DNA of 64,000 nt from Drechslerella dactyloides (lineage: Eukaryota; Ascomycota; Orbiliomycetes; Orbiliales; Orbiliaceae): positions 682,001 through 746,000 of the forward strand of contig JAGTWJ010000008.1 in the NCBI GenBank assembly GCA_020064725.1, given 5' to 3'. A program made the position numbers and the translations under genes. Shown here piece by piece: positions 21,601 through 34,346 of this stretch. Each line of letters opens with the position of its first letter. The first letter of the stretch is position 1. The notes below the pieces were generated by a model that was given only the letters and a program-made list of their open reading frames with translations, did not search any database and had not been told where the DNA came from.

Positions 21601-24600
21601 TCCTGCTTTCGAATTTAGAATTATCACATCCCGGCCCCGGTTTCTTGTATTTTCCTATTTCATGGGAGGAAAATAATAGCAGATACCCATGCCGAGGCAT
21701 GTTCCCCAAAGAGGAATTCTTCTCCTGTCGGAATTGACTTTTTATTTTTCCCAATCGCTATATTTCATTCAATTGTCACAGGACGGCCGATAAAGTTTTC
21801 CCAGTGTTCGGCCGGTGTAGTCTCGGGGCGGCCGGTGGTAAATGCCCAAGTCTCTGTTTACCTAGTCGAGATTCGGCAGGCACTTCGGGAAGCTTGACAG
21901 CTTTGCCGGCTTTGATAGGAATGTTGTACCTGGCTTTTCTTTCTACCCTAGGCCTAGGTTCATATCAACGATAGCATGACGTTGGAAACAAGTGCAAGCT
22001 GTCGCTCCGCCAGTGTCTTGCGGTTGTCCGGCCTTTTCGATGCAATACAACGTGACAAGCCCGAATAGCTATATCAAGGACATAAGCGATTTTGAGATGC
22101 AGAAGCTCTTGCCTTGTTAATCTATCACGGAAGTAGAAGCTCCCGACTCACTGCCTTGCTAGGGCTTCTAGCTGCTATTACATATAACCGAGCTATTATA
22201 AGTAGAGTCACGATAACCAGCTCACCTTACCCGTAGCCTAGTACCGCCGGGCATGGGGCCTGTCCGGTGTCCACAAGCCTGAAAATGTGAGTACACATGT
22301 CTCTCGTCTCTCGTCTGTGGTTCCGTGCGTGGGCCGGTCGGGTCATTGACAGCCCGGGGCCAGGGGAAAACCTGAAAGGAACAGGGGTACGATGTGCTCC
22401 AATATTTACACCTCGGGAAAATGGTACCATGAGGAAAGTGTCAGCTGCTGTACGCGCAGACCCCTGCAATACGATAATAACGATTAGATACCCTATTGCA
22501 AGGGTTCTTGTCCAGAACGACATTCACAATGGGGGCGCGACGCTCTCTCCATCCAAATACTAGCGATCGCGAGAAAATCTATATTGTCTAAAGCTCTTGG
22601 AGCCATATTGGCAGAAAGTTTATGTGCCACCACGCTTCAAACTTGCCATTATGCGTATAATGAGTCGGACAATATCTTTCATTCGCTAAGGGGGTCGGCG
22701 GTATAAACTTTCCGCACCTGCATACACCTGCATACGTGCAGGGAACATGTCTTTCTTGTCTGAAGCACATTTACGGCCAAGAAAACTTGTGAATAAGAAA
22801 ACTTGCCCGCGGATCAGCTCAGGAAACACACGGCTGTGATTATCGGACGACAATATCTCTTGGAAGGGGTATCTCCAGGCACTACCTAGCTGATTCTACG
22901 GAAAACGTATACATAGCAATTGCTATGGCAAGCCTATTCCCCGGTTTCCCCGCCGGCATCAGAGACCGGTCGACCGGCCGGTCACAGCGTTTCCTTTGGA
23001 TGCCAGTATAACTGCCCCGTACCTGTGCATCTCTTCAGCCCGTGAATCATAACTTCTTCATGTGTAATGGCGTAGATGTATATCCAAGGAACGGCACCGG
23101 TTTCGGCCACTACTCCAAGTAAATGCTCAGCATAATATTCCACGGCGACTATCCTAACGATGTCAAGATGTCGGCTTGCATTGGCATACCATACCCACTT
23201 TCCATGCGGTTCCGGTTCCTTGATCTGTTTTGACAGTATCTCTCGTATCTGATGACCCGCCCGCCAGGCACCGCCGAGATAACATCTCTTGGCTCATCGG
23301 GCTGGCGTCTATATGCCTACCTTCCTATTCAAGGCCCTTATCAGATCTGTTTGAAACAGCTGCAGTTGTGTGCATCTGCGCATTGGCAGCCTTGGACAGC
23401 GCACAAGCCAACTAGCGAATGACCCCAGAGGTATTAAAGTTTGGGGGATCTAGATCAAAGCGCTTCTTCCCATCTCCGTGTTTCCGAAAGTCACACACAC
23501 GATCAATTCGCCGCGTCGACCGGGTATCGGAAGCGTCGGTGGCGCCATCACGACAATTACAAAGCTTGAAAAGAGCTGACGCAGCCGCTAGCATTGGCCT
23601 GTCGACACGTCGACACAGACGTATATCCGTTGAACTTTATCTAACCTGACAGCCTAGCTGTCATGTCGACCGCGATCTCTAACTATAATTGTACAAAATT
23701 TGCGACGGACGGACGGAAGGCGTGGGGGGGCTGGGATGGTTCCTGATTACAAACTCCGAGCTGCCGTATTTTCCGTCAACGACGATATTGCAATTAGATC
23801 TCACGCCAGTATCATGACGGTATCAGCCCGATCACTGGGTTCTCAGCCGATACGGGCTGTGTCAAGGTGCCCAGGCAGCTATTATTGTAGCTTCATCGAT
23901 TGTAAATATCGGTGAAGTTACGACCGACCTGCATGTGAATTACATTATCTTGACATGCATCAGTAGACCGGCCTGCTCGAAGAATCAATTGTTTCCTCGA
24001 AACCAGCCGCATCGCCGACATATTTAACAGGTACCATATATAACCCTAGCCAGCTGAAGCCAGACTGGGGAGGTGGCTAGCTCGCAAACGCTTTGGATTG
24101 TCACCAAAGTCACGGTATCTCATGTGATTATCTAATATAGCCTGCACATCTCGAAATACCCAAAACGAACCCATAGCTAGATAGTATTATATGAGGAATC
24201 CCGAGCCTGTCTTGTAAATATTTTGGGGACGTATGTATGCGTAGGTGCAGATTCCATAGTCGCCGGCCCATAGCGCTAGCTATGACACCCTGTTGCAGAA
24301 ATACGACAGGCTTGTTGAGTCTCAGCTGAAAGCCAAGCCCATGGATAAGCATCTGCAAGACACTCAATATCGCAAGCGCGAAGCTTAAGAAGCTCGATCG
24401 AGTAACTCTGAATCATTTGCCAGGGACTTTAAATAGGCGCCCAGACCGACCCCGTAACACCAAGTTTCCCATAACCTCGGTTTGGTAGACTACACAGACC
24501 AACGCGCATTTCTGAATTTGTCAAGCCTCCATGTCGTCTATAAAAACATAATCTTGTCTTGTCAAGCGAGCCGCTAACATTCTCCTCGGCGAAATGGATC

Positions 24601-26779
24601 TAGGCAGCCTCAGGGACGAATTCATTTGTGGCGTAGGTTTCCAGGGTAGGTTTATGCTTCGGTGGCAGCCAGGTACCATAACTCGTCCCCTTCGCAGCCC
24701 TCTTGGCGTCAGCGCAGCTGGGTATAGCTACAGGTATCATAGTCTGCGCTTTTGTGCTACCTTGGACTTCGTATTCCCCGGTATAGATGCTCTGGTCTCG
24801 GGGCCAGCCGCAGCACCCACCAGGGTAGCGTCCCGGAGGCCAGTCCTCGACGCAGGGTCCACGATCCAAAGGGGCCTTTCATCATGCGTGCCTGCATCCA
24901 GTTTCAACTAGGGATATCCGGACCAACATGGTTCGATTTGCATAGGTTAGAATATCAGACGTTCGTTTTACATTCGCCAAGCTGCACTTACGGGTACCTT
25001 ACTTCTAAATATTCTCCTAGCTAAGCTGCCTAGCAGCTAGCTTGCGCAAATGTATTTTTATGACATTCGTCAAAGGATTCGTTTGCAAGGTACAACAGTT
25101 GACTTCGTCCATCCATTGACATGCTCGGTCTACTTCACCTTGAACGGCAAGTGTCGTTGGTTCCAAATTATATCGTCGTGGCCAGGTTTGTCTGCAAAAC
25201 TCCGCGGAGCCACTTCGAAGCTTCAGGATTCTTTGTAATAGGATCACGCCGGCGATTAAGCATCATACTAGGATCAAATGATAGGAAATGATTTCATCGA
25301 CAGAGTTCGTGATTACTTATCCTATCTCTCGTAAAGCATTGACCTACAGCTGTACAGCTCAGCTGCGCACTTGGTGCTGACTGGTAGGTAGCCAACGGAT
25401 AGTTCCGTGCGTCGTACCACTTTTCATGTAAACATGGATATAGCTATATAGTGCTAGCTATAGCTATAATCGCAATAACAAGCTCCCGTGCCAATGCGCA
25501 TATGCCGAGATGTCCGCGACGGAGACGGCAGAATTCTAGGAACCTAGTATTTAGGAAATATTTACGTACAATTGCTATGATCCTCCACTTCAACTATAGC
25601 GTCTAGTTTCTAGACTGCACGTCAATTGCGCCTTGTCTCATGTACCTGCAGATCTGCAGAAGCATTTGCGATACCACGCCCGTGTAGCCGAAGGGCGCAC
25701 AGCATAGCGACACCTCCCTGTCCATTAAGACTTGTAGGGGCTTATTCCTCGATGTGCTTCAGAAGTACAACAATTAATATCTCCAATGCATTGTGATGTT
25801 GGTTTCGCTGCGCCAAAGTATGTTTAGAAAGACCTTGCTGGGCTCACTTTCAGTTCATCCTATTTTCGTACGTGCACATGCAGTGTACGAGCCCATACAC
25901 ATGCAGACCAAGGAGATAGAATTACTCAGGATAGTTGGTCTTCGTACTACTATTCTACAACACAATACTTTTGTCTTCGTTAGTTGTCTCGTAAATTACC
26001 AAACTGCGACGGCGAACCTCGTTGGTCAACATACGCCGCGAGATAGGATTAATTAGAGTATACTGGTGACCCTTGTGATACGTGTTTCCTTATGGCACAG
26101 CAGGTAAGAATTGCGCGTTGACAGCGATGGCGAGTTTCAAGAAACCAGTTTCTAACATATTTTCTACAGCTTATGACGAATATCATATATTAAGGATAAT
26201 TTACTGCATCAAGAAATCGATTCGAACACACTTTAGTCACTGCACCGGTGCTGGGTCACTTGAACTGACTGTCATATGGATGGGAGTGGTTACTTATATT
26301 AGGCACGACATGTTGCGGGTCTGGATGGCATTATAACGATCAACCAAACACCACCCAGTTGGCGTATACAGCTCCATGTCGCAAGTAGCTTATGAATAAC
26401 GAACCTATTTGATATTATGACACAGAACTGGTCTCGCAAGCCAGACTCAGGGCTGCTGTTGGGGAACTGTGTTGGGTTGGCTTACGACACCATCATGTCT
26501 TTCCAACCTCTACGTAGATCTACCAACTAGTTTTCCTCGCCACGCGCACATAAGATTCCACATCGTTGGTATCGATCGAACCATGCTCCAGGTATTAATA
26601 CTGAAGGCGTCCGAGGTTACCAAGAATGGAAGGGATTCAAGTATATATTACCTCCAATATGACATATCCTGCATCTGCGTACGAATCGACATGATCACAA
26701 GTGTTGATGTGAGACTGGACTATAAGATATATATATCGATATCACGGATCCCGCATCTTCCTAAAGACTGATATATACC
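18602..26779. other. 8.2 kb gene-poor region
   Basis: No frame longer than about 105 codons, no consistent multi-exon structure and no family motif were found on either strand. Composition is mixed, with AT-rich patches and palindromic TAGCTATAGCTATA-type sequence near 25.44-25.47 kb. The first few hundred bases contain pyrimidine-rich tracts (about 18.85 kb) that could belong to the TmpA-like gene's promoter. A small repeat copy lies at 25.98 kb. Confidence 0.5.
25984..26013 (+). repeat. copy of the dispersed TTGTCTCGT repeat
   Basis: Reads TTGTCTCGTAA, then ATTACCAAACTGCGACGGCG. It shares the TTGTCTCGTAA start and the CTGCGACGGCG end with the copy at 28144, and the ACCAAACTG part with the copy at 13.2 kb. 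No second arm was seen nearby. Confidence 0.5.
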
Positions 26780-27913
26780 ATGCGATTTCGACTAGCAAAA
26801 TATCCAGCATGCCTTTCAGTTTCACCAGGGAGGCATTTGTTCGTATTGATGCTCTGTATGCTGCAATTCATCCCGCCATTCCTGGCAAGAGATGCTGCAA
26901 CAGAATATCCTTCTTCGAATTCAAGAGTTGTATCACGGTGGTCAAATCCCAGAAGACCTCTCCATCGATATCCACCGAGAATACCATCTAACCCTGTACC
27001 CAAAAGCTCCGAGAAAGATGACCGACCAACCACTCCCTTGATCGAAATCGAAGCTGCCTCAAAACTCTCTGAAGCACAGCATCGGAACATCTCCACTGAC
27101 ACACCCAAGGATTCGCCGCTCCGGAAAAGGGCCGCCAGGTTGGTAGTACGTTGTGCAGGCATGCACGAGATCATGAACGGCATGCCACAAAATCCCAACA
27201 ATTACGCCCATTTTCCAAATTCGACTCGCTACATACTAACGCGAGGCCGCCCGGATTATCGATCCCTGACAACGGACGGGCTCCGTCGTTTACGCATAAT
27301 GTCAACCATACACTGGATAGAAGGGGTATGCGCCCAGTGCGTGTGCGACGCCTCCGGCCGATTCGAGCCCGCATTATGGACCCAGTGCGACATTCAAGAG
27401 ATCGCTGTGGCTTGCGTGGACTGGTTTCGCTGTCGCTGCGAAGCGGAGGACGACGAGAAGGAAGACCCGTCGAAGAAGCGTAAAAAACGCCCCGATTCAG
27501 ACGACGAAGAAGAGCAGGAGGAGGAAGATCCACTGGAACAGCTGAGAGCCATACATAAAAGGCCTCGACGCCCAGGTGGGGGTTATTCTTCGCCGAGTCG
27601 GGGTTTTTCGGGATCTGGGAGGCGAGGTGCATACGGCCGGTCCAGACAAGTCGCTCCAGGTACGCCTGAGCCGTATTACTTGGAGGGAACACCTTCGAGA
27701 GAACCTTGGGGTTGGCTCAAGAGTCCACTGCTGGGTGGAGGCCCAGCGCCATTCTTTGGTTCATTTTTTGGTGGCAGTATTTTGAAGGCGCGCCGCGGGT
27801 TGAACTCGAGCGAAGGGGTCTCTTCGAGTAACATAACGAGAGATACTGGCGACCCTCCAGAAGATACCGCAGGTGGAGTTGTACTGCCGGGCGAGGACTC
27901 AGAACCTGAATAG
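26780..27913 (+). CDS. secreted hypothetical protein with Kex2-type site and acidic/basic tail
   Basis: A single frame of 377 aa. The N-terminus has a basic start then a hydrophobic core (HLFVLMLCMLQFIPPFLA), a plausible signal peptide ending near residue 36. A dibasic cluster at about residue 114 (PLRKRAARLV) suits Kex2 processing. The central part holds most cysteines (RCAGMHE; CAQCVCDASGRF; TQCDIQE; ACVDWFRCRCEAE), nine in all between about 125 and 220. The tail starts with alternating acidic and basic runs (KEDPSKKRKKRP, DDEEEQEEEDP) and continues Gly/Pro/Ser-rich. I do not recognise a family. AT-rich TATATATA-like sequence lies about 50 nt upstream. It stands alone between two gene-poor stretches, a setting often seen for lineage-specific secreted proteins. 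Confidence 0.65.
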   Translation: MRFRLAKYPACLSVSPGRHLFVLMLCMLQFIPPFLARDAATEYPSSNSRVVSRWSNPRRPLHRYPPRIPSNPVPKSSEKDDRPTTPLIEIEAASKLSEAQHRNISTDTPKDSPLRKRAARLVVRCAGMHEIMNGMPQNPNNYAHFPNSTRYILTRGRPDYRSLTTDGLRRLRIMSTIHWIEGVCAQCVCDASGRFEPALWTQCDIQEIAVACVDWFRCRCEAEDDEKEDPSKKRKKRPDSDDEEEQEEEDPLEQLRAIHKRPRRPGGGYSSPSRGFSGSGRRGAYGRSRQVAPGTPEPYYLEGTPSREPWGWLKSPLLGGGPAPFFGSFFGGSILKARRGLNSSEGVSSSNITRDTGDPPEDTAGGVVLPGEDSEPE

Positions 27914-28135
27914 TCGAAGAATAGAGTGCGGAGAGGAGCGAACTGTATATGTATTTGAAGATGCGCAGATCTGCCTTGAGACTTTTGCCCGGGAAGCTAA
28001 ATTCATTCTAGTTTAATACTATGTAGACAGGGCCTAGGGTAATCCTTACGACTACTATACTGTGCCAGAAGAGATCTCGAGACTTGTCTTTGAATACGAT
28101 CTAGATATATATCTTACTCTAACAAAGGATTGGCT

Positions 28136-28209
28136 GTAATACGTTGTCTCGTAAACCTCACTGCGACGGCGTAAAGTACGGCAGTCTAGCTCACGAGACA
28201 ATGTAATAC
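28136..28209. repeat. 74-bp element with 17-bp terminal inverted repeats (MITE-like)
   Basis: The left end reads GTAATACGTTGTCTCGT (28136-28152). The right end read on the other strand is GTATTACATTGTCTCGT (28193-28209). They match at 15 of 17 positions. The interior begins AAACCTCACTGCGACGGCG, shared with the copy at 25984. No target-site duplication could be fixed with confidence. Confidence 0.6.
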
Positions 28210-28712
28210 CGTGTTATTACAGTATTATCGGCGACAATACGTGTTCCAGGAAATGATTCCATATAATGCAGCTTTTCAGCAAATCACCGTAGTAATCCAC
28301 CCCGATGTCCCGGCACAGTACTTATGATAGTTGCGAGCGAAAATTGAATATCCCTTGACGTTAATCAAAGTACGTACTTTTACTCGGATGTCCCATATAG
28401 GGTCTATAAATCTACCCGATCGGCCGATGGTCTATTACGTGCTCATTAGATCTAAGTAGATATATACTGCAGGGGAAACGGTCGGTTTGTCAGGATAGTT
28501 TCGCATCTCGGCGGCCGGAAGTTGAACCTTGAAGATACGATATACAAAGCAGCTTTAATATAATTTTTATCTCGTTTAAGCCTACTTTTGACTATAAGCC
28601 GTTCCAGAAAACCGACCAAACCCCCTGCGGCGCTGCGATACCACCTACGGTAGATTTCCGTCCTATAGGAAAATATCAGAATTTAGAAACAATCAAGTGA
28701 CCCTCAGCGTTG

Positions 28713-28781
28713 CCAGAGTTTTTTAGTGTCAAGGCGACGTCACGCAGCCAGGGTTTTGTAAGTGTCGAGACGTCGACGAAG
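28713..28781 (+). repeat. degenerate two-copy tandem repeat, unit about 34 bp
   Basis: Unit 1 begins CCAGAGTTTTTTAGTGTC and unit 2 begins CCAGGGTTTTGTAAGTGTC. Both continue with a G/C-rich half ending ACGTCACGCAG and ACGTCGACGAAG respectively. The copies are directly adjacent and differ mainly by transitions. Confidence 0.5.
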
Positions 28782-31190
28782 TCAGGCATCCATATAATTA
28801 CTAAGACCCTTATCAATCCAAGAAACCATTTCTTTAAAATAGCTAAGTCCTACTTATTTCCTTAAATAAGTATTTATATAGTAGTTCCATAATTTAAGCC
28901 TCTGGCATAATTATATCTATAGCAACGTAGCCGGCCCCGAGACTAGCAACGTAATTATATAGAAATATAGACGCTAAAAATAAGAACAGCAGATATAACT
29001 ATCATAGCAATCCAATATGATTGACGGTTATCAAATGTCCGCCCGTACATATACTTTCATTGACAGGACCCAGGGGTGATTCTTGCTTACGAGATTGGCT
29101 AGTTCCCATGGTAAGCATTGACGTCTAAACATGCATATAGTCAAGCACAGCGCCGCGCGCTGATATCATTCAATATTATTCATTTGACGTCTATGAATGC
29201 ACGGCCTAGCTTGTAAAAGCGCGGTCGACCGCGGCTCTGAGTTAAGTATCCGAGCTAGCCTTGGCTGAAATGTCAGTAGTCTCGATTGAATAGCTACTAT
29301 ATATGCACACAAATTATTGACAGAACTGCGCAAGAAGATTGTATAAATTACCTATCCTAGGAGGACTTCGTGGCAACGTTACTGTTATGTTTCAAAGATT
29401 CCACATCATGGCACAGAATATTAATCGCGGGACAATATGGCTCGATATTTGCGCGCAGTCAAGTCTCAACAATAGAAAAGCGCTTCGCCGCACGCTACAA
29501 GCTCCCACGGACTTTTGGCGTGAATAAGTAATCTGTAAGATATATTAAGCCTGGAATTACTAGTATTAATATTGAGAGAGCTCGGCCTCTTCTGTGTAGG
29601 TTGGAAGCCTGAACCGCTGGAAATTCGGCTATTCCTCGCGCTTGTTGCGAGGCCACACTTACACCAGCCACACACATATCATGATTGACTGACACACAGA
29701 GCAGATATGATTAATTCTAGAAGAGTCGGATATAATACTGGAATGTCGGGTTCACAGCGCGGAGAACTCCTCCACGTTAGCTTTGACCTAGCACAAACAA
29801 TCTCAGACCAAGACTTTACACCTGGCCAAAGTTGCACTACATAGCTACAGCTACGATACCGCACAGTCTTGTGACGTCCTCCGTACCAATCGTCAGGGCA
29901 AACGTAATTGTGCAAACAAGATAACAAGCATGCGCATGCAAGCAGACGTCCACTCGGCACCGACGGACCAGATGGCATGGCCTGGCGATAACCAGCGGTG
30001 CAGCGCCAGGGAAAATGAGCACCTGCATATGCATAGATAGCACAGACGTCGTTTTGGCGAAGGTATATTTAAAATTGGCGCTGTCGATGGCATGGCTGGG
30101 GCAAAAGAAATGCAAAGCCGGTTAGATCATCCTAATATAAGATAGCAAGCCCGTCCTTACGTTTACACATTTTTGACAAACGTCGTGAACGGACATCGGC
30201 AGAGCGAGGTGGCCCGAAGTCGCCAACAGGCACCGGACCCACTTCCGTCCCAGAGATCTCTGAACTTGCGTCCGTGGCTGTCGAGGTAACAGGCTTGGCC
30301 GGCTAACTGGGACGACGTGGCCCGAATTACTGTACTTCCACCCGCGTTACTGTGAATAATAACGTAAACGTAAGTTAGTAATGTAACTTACAAGTATTAT
30401 CAAGTCGACTCGAGTTAGCATGCCAATAATTAAGCGCCTCCGGGTTCCTGAAGGAAGTTTTTTCTTTTTGGCCTTCGTCCTCCCGCAGAAAGAAATAAGG
30501 CGTATCTATCTTTAGCGCCTCCAGCGAGGGATGGGAAAGCTTGAGTCCGCAATCCATGGCCACGCCGTCGAGCTGGGTAATGTGACTAATCCCAGTTGAT
30601 GCTAACGCCTCCAGCCGTTCTCACCAATCAGAACGTCCAGCCGCCGTATCAGCTGCGGGGAGCTGCAGAACTCACACGTAAAATTTCCCTGGCCTCCGAC
30701 AGGCTTCACCGGACCAACAGGCTGCGATTCTGGCACTGACGGCCGGGCTGGGGCGACGAAGAACGAAGTGTGATGGGGACAATGCCGTTATTTGACGACG
30801 CCTTCTTCTCGACCTTCTCCTATTCTTCCTGCATCCCGATCCATCCATCAATCGCTCGTCCCCTTCGACAGCCGTGATCTCACTCCGTCGACTGACCCTT
30901 TTCCTGCTGTCCTTCCGTTCAGGGACCGCATGTGAAACCCCACACCCGAGCAATTAAAAACCACGCAGCAGAGCCTTCGTATAGACGCCCGGACGTCATC
31001 CGTATATCGCATACATCCCACGATCCTGCCGGCGAGGCCACGAGACCGAAACATCGATCGATATCAAAACATATCACCAGCCGTAGCTTAGCGCTGCCCG
31101 TTTACCCAGCGTACGCACAGATCCATACATCTCGAGATCCTTCCGTCGAGCCCGCTCGACAGGCCGGGAACGGCACCGTAAACGTCCCCA

Positions 31191-33726
31191 ATGGCGCACC
31201 TCAGGAGAAACCTCAATACGCCCCCGCCAATGTCGCCGGCGACGACGAACGCCCACAACTTCTATAACACCTTCGCCCCCCGACGAGGCGGCGGCAACAC
31301 CAGCCCGCCGCCGTCAATGTACCCTCCCTCGTCCTTCAACAATCCCGCGCAACAGCAGCCCGCCGCGAGCATGGCACCGCCCCGTCCCGCATCCGCCATG
31401 CCCTCGCAGAGCACCGCCAACTCCAACTCCTTCTACCAGTCCGGCTCGAACTACGTGAATGCGCAGTACTACCAGCGTGACGAACGCCAGGGCGGGGTGA
31501 ACCAGTACGGCATGGGACCGGGGTCGCCGCAGCTGCAGCCGGCATACGGCAGCATGAACGTCGGGCCCAACCGGCAGCGGACCCCGCCGCCACCTGCCGG
31601 TCCGCCACCGAAGACAGCTGGATATGCGCGTCCGATACAGAGCGCCACGTACGCTCCCAATCACCCGAACTACGGGCGTCCGTCCCCGCCGCCGCTGAAT
31701 ATCAGCGGTGTTAACACGTCGTATAACTCTGCGGCTGCGGGGTCGAATATCCGGCGCCCGGCATCGGCAGTTGGGACGACGAGGATGCCGGGTGCGTTCC
31801 CGGACGAAGTCAGCAGGGAGTCTCCGCCGAGGAATGACCTGCCGTTGAGGAATAACCCGATAGTCGGGGTGAAGGCTGCTGCTCGGCAGCGGGACCAGGT
31901 GTTGGAGCAGCCGGAGGACGAGCCTGAGGTTCCGAGAGCGGACAGCTTTTGGGGTGATTTGTTCGACAAGACCGAGAATCCACCGGTGGCGACGGTCACC
32001 CTGTCGCAGTTTCTCAGAGGAATCGCGGACTATATCGTAAGTCGAGGCCGTAAGTTTGCGTGAGCTCAAGAAGCGAGGCTGACGGCTGTACGCACGCTCA
32101 TAGATCACAGAGTTCGAACCGAAACACTCAATTGTCATCACACCGCCCAAGATGATGGCCTTCTATACCAAATTTAGGTCTGCCTCTGGCGAAAGACTCA
32201 GCTGGGACAGTAAGACAAGCTGCATTGATGAAATTTGAAGGCTATAAAGCATTCGAAGCTGACCGGTTTTTCTTTGCTTCGCAGATTTCTTTCTGGGCCG
32301 ACCTGTGAAAGCGCTGTCCGAAGTGTACCAGGCGCTCAACTGCCACCACCATCTAGTCCCACCGAAGGACTCCGCATCCTCTCCTCCAACGGTCCCCGGC
32401 CTAACCCCACAGGGATTCGAGAGATGGATGACGATACAGATACTGTCAGACCCGGATCGGGAAGCCAGGCGATTGATAACAGTGCTAAAGCAGTGCCCGA
32501 TCCAGAACCCCTTCGAAAAGGACCCGATGATGCGACGGTTCCCAAAGACCCTAACGAGAGAGTCCTTCCCAAAATACGCAGACGGTGAAAACCGCCGGCT
32601 GTGGGATCTGTTCGTTCCGGACGATGAGGCAACCCCACCACCCCGACCAACCAGCAACCCGCCCACCGGTCGAGTGAACTCGCAAGACCTGCGCGATCGA
32701 GAGAGGGAGCGCGAGCGCGAACGTGACCAACGCGTGCTCGAAGTTCTGCAGGACAGAGATTCCGGCAACCGGTCCATCACGCCCCGAGGCGCCAGCGGGG
32801 GATACGCGCCACCGCCCATCATCACGGAGGCTTCGCGGCAAGATGAAAGAATGTACGGCAGCAAGCCGCCACCCCCACTTCCAAACGACAACGGCATCGA
32901 ACGAGAACGCAGCCCGTACTCCCGTACCATCCCTATGAAGAAAGAAGACATGACACGTCAGCAATACGACGACGACGACGACTACGACGACGGGATGAAC
33001 CACCCGTACGCCTACGACCCGCCGAGCGCCGCACCCCAACTATCCCCTCGCGCGGCAGCCGGCCCTTCGATCCCAGCGAAGAGCCGTCCGCTCTCCCCAC
33101 CGCTGACGGGATCGAAGCACAACGACAAGAGGATATCCGATTTCGACCGTGAAGAGGAAGACCTGTACAAGGTCATGGCTGCGAAGCGTGCCGAAATCGC
33201 TGCGATCGAAGAACGGCTCAAGAAACAGGCGATACGGTCCCCGCCTCCACCGCAAGATTCAGGCCCGGCACGGCACGACCTCTCATCGCCAGGTCCCGAG
33301 GGATACGGCGACAGCGGCGTGGTCTACGACTCGGACGAGGAAGAGGCCATCCGCCGACGCGCCGAAGAGGACTGGGACCGGGAGGCCCGGGAGCGCGAAA
33401 AATGGGCGGAGGCCCGCCGGCGCAAGTACGAGATGGAAGTCAGAGGTGAAGGTGACTACGACCCGGATTTCCAGGCCGCCACCCCCATCAGCCATTATTC
33501 GTGGCGGGATAGCTACACGTCGCCGGCGCCGGTGGTCGTGAAGCGGAATACCCCGCAGAATTATAACACCGGCCGAAGCAGGCTGAGCGGCGGCGGCGAG
33601 TGGGAGGAGTTTAGAGTAGATGAGGGACCGACGAACAGACGAAATAGCGTAAGCCAGGGTCATGATCGGTCGTACTCCGGCGGCAGTGCGGGGTGGCAGC
33701 CATACCCTAAGCGAGTGAGTGAGTGA
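31191..33726 (+). CDS. DUF7514-domain protein with long disordered flanks
   Basis: Exons 31191-32036, 32104-32209 and 32285-33726, in phase, 797 aa. Residues about 1-240 are low complexity, rich in Pro, Ser, Asn and Gln. The globular part, about 250-450, spans both introns: SFWGDLFDKTENPPVA, LSQFLRGIADYI, EFEPKHSIVITPPKMMAFY, NCHHHLVPPKD, GLTPQGFERWMTIQIL, DREARRLITVLKQCPIQN, FPKTLTRESFPKYADG. This order matches the DUF7514 domain of Pezizomycotina proteins, function unknown. The rest is charged and repetitive: an Arg/Glu run (DRERERERERDQR), a DDDDDYDD tract and a coiled-coil-like REAREREKWAEARRRKYEME segment. It is probably intracellular; no signal peptide or membrane segment. The start follows a C/T-rich leader. 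Confidence 0.85.
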
Positions 33727-34346
33727 ATGACTTTTGTGAATGCAATGTCGCAGGCTTGATGATGGTCTGTATGATGAAATTCATGAGATTGGTTGGTTGC
33801 GTGGCACGTACGGCTGGTGCGATGGATGACGGACGGATCGATGGGTTTGTTGGAGCAGGCACAAAACTTTTTTCTGATTATTTTGGCATGCATGCGTTAC
33901 TTTTAGATGATTTGTGTTTACATATACCAGGCTGTTGATGTATTACCATGTGCATTGCAACTTTTGTCACTTTGGAAGAGTTTTTTGTTTTTTTTTGCTG
34001 TTATTTCGTTACTTTATTTAATCTCAGCGACTGGCTTGCACTTCGATTATATTCTGTTGACGTTTTCGAGCTTTTGTTTTTTTACACAAAAATCTTTGTA
34101 CATGTATATGGATATAAATCCTGATAGGAATTTGTAACAACCATTCGATATAACTATAGACTTTCTTTTAATCGACGGCCTCGCGGCTTAATTAATTTAT
34201 ATTTATAGCTTGCATTTTGATAGATATATATAATCTCGTACATTAGTACCTAGTATATAATGGAAGCACCTTGCCTGTACATGTCGTCCGTACCTCAGCC
34301 GCTCATTGCTAGATATGACAATGATGCAAATGCCATCTCCAGAAGT
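33727..34346. other. intergenic, T-rich
   Basis: The 3' region of the DUF7514 gene, with T-rich runs near 33.98 and 34.08 kb. No gene was seen. Confidence 0.5.

Larger units (their letters stand above)
27914..31190. other. 3.3 kb intergenic region, AT-rich in part
   Basis: From about 28.0 to 29.3 kb the sequence is AT-rich with many TA steps and small direct and inverted repeats, as expected for degraded repeat DNA. From about 30.6 to 31.2 kb it becomes C/T-rich, the likely promoter and leader of the DUF7514 gene. No gene was recognised. Confidence 0.5.

Noticed and set aside
31314..32150. 278-codon Arg-rich minus-strand frame
   Set aside because: Antisense of the Pro/Ser/Gln-rich first exon of the DUF7514 gene; composition explains the open frame.
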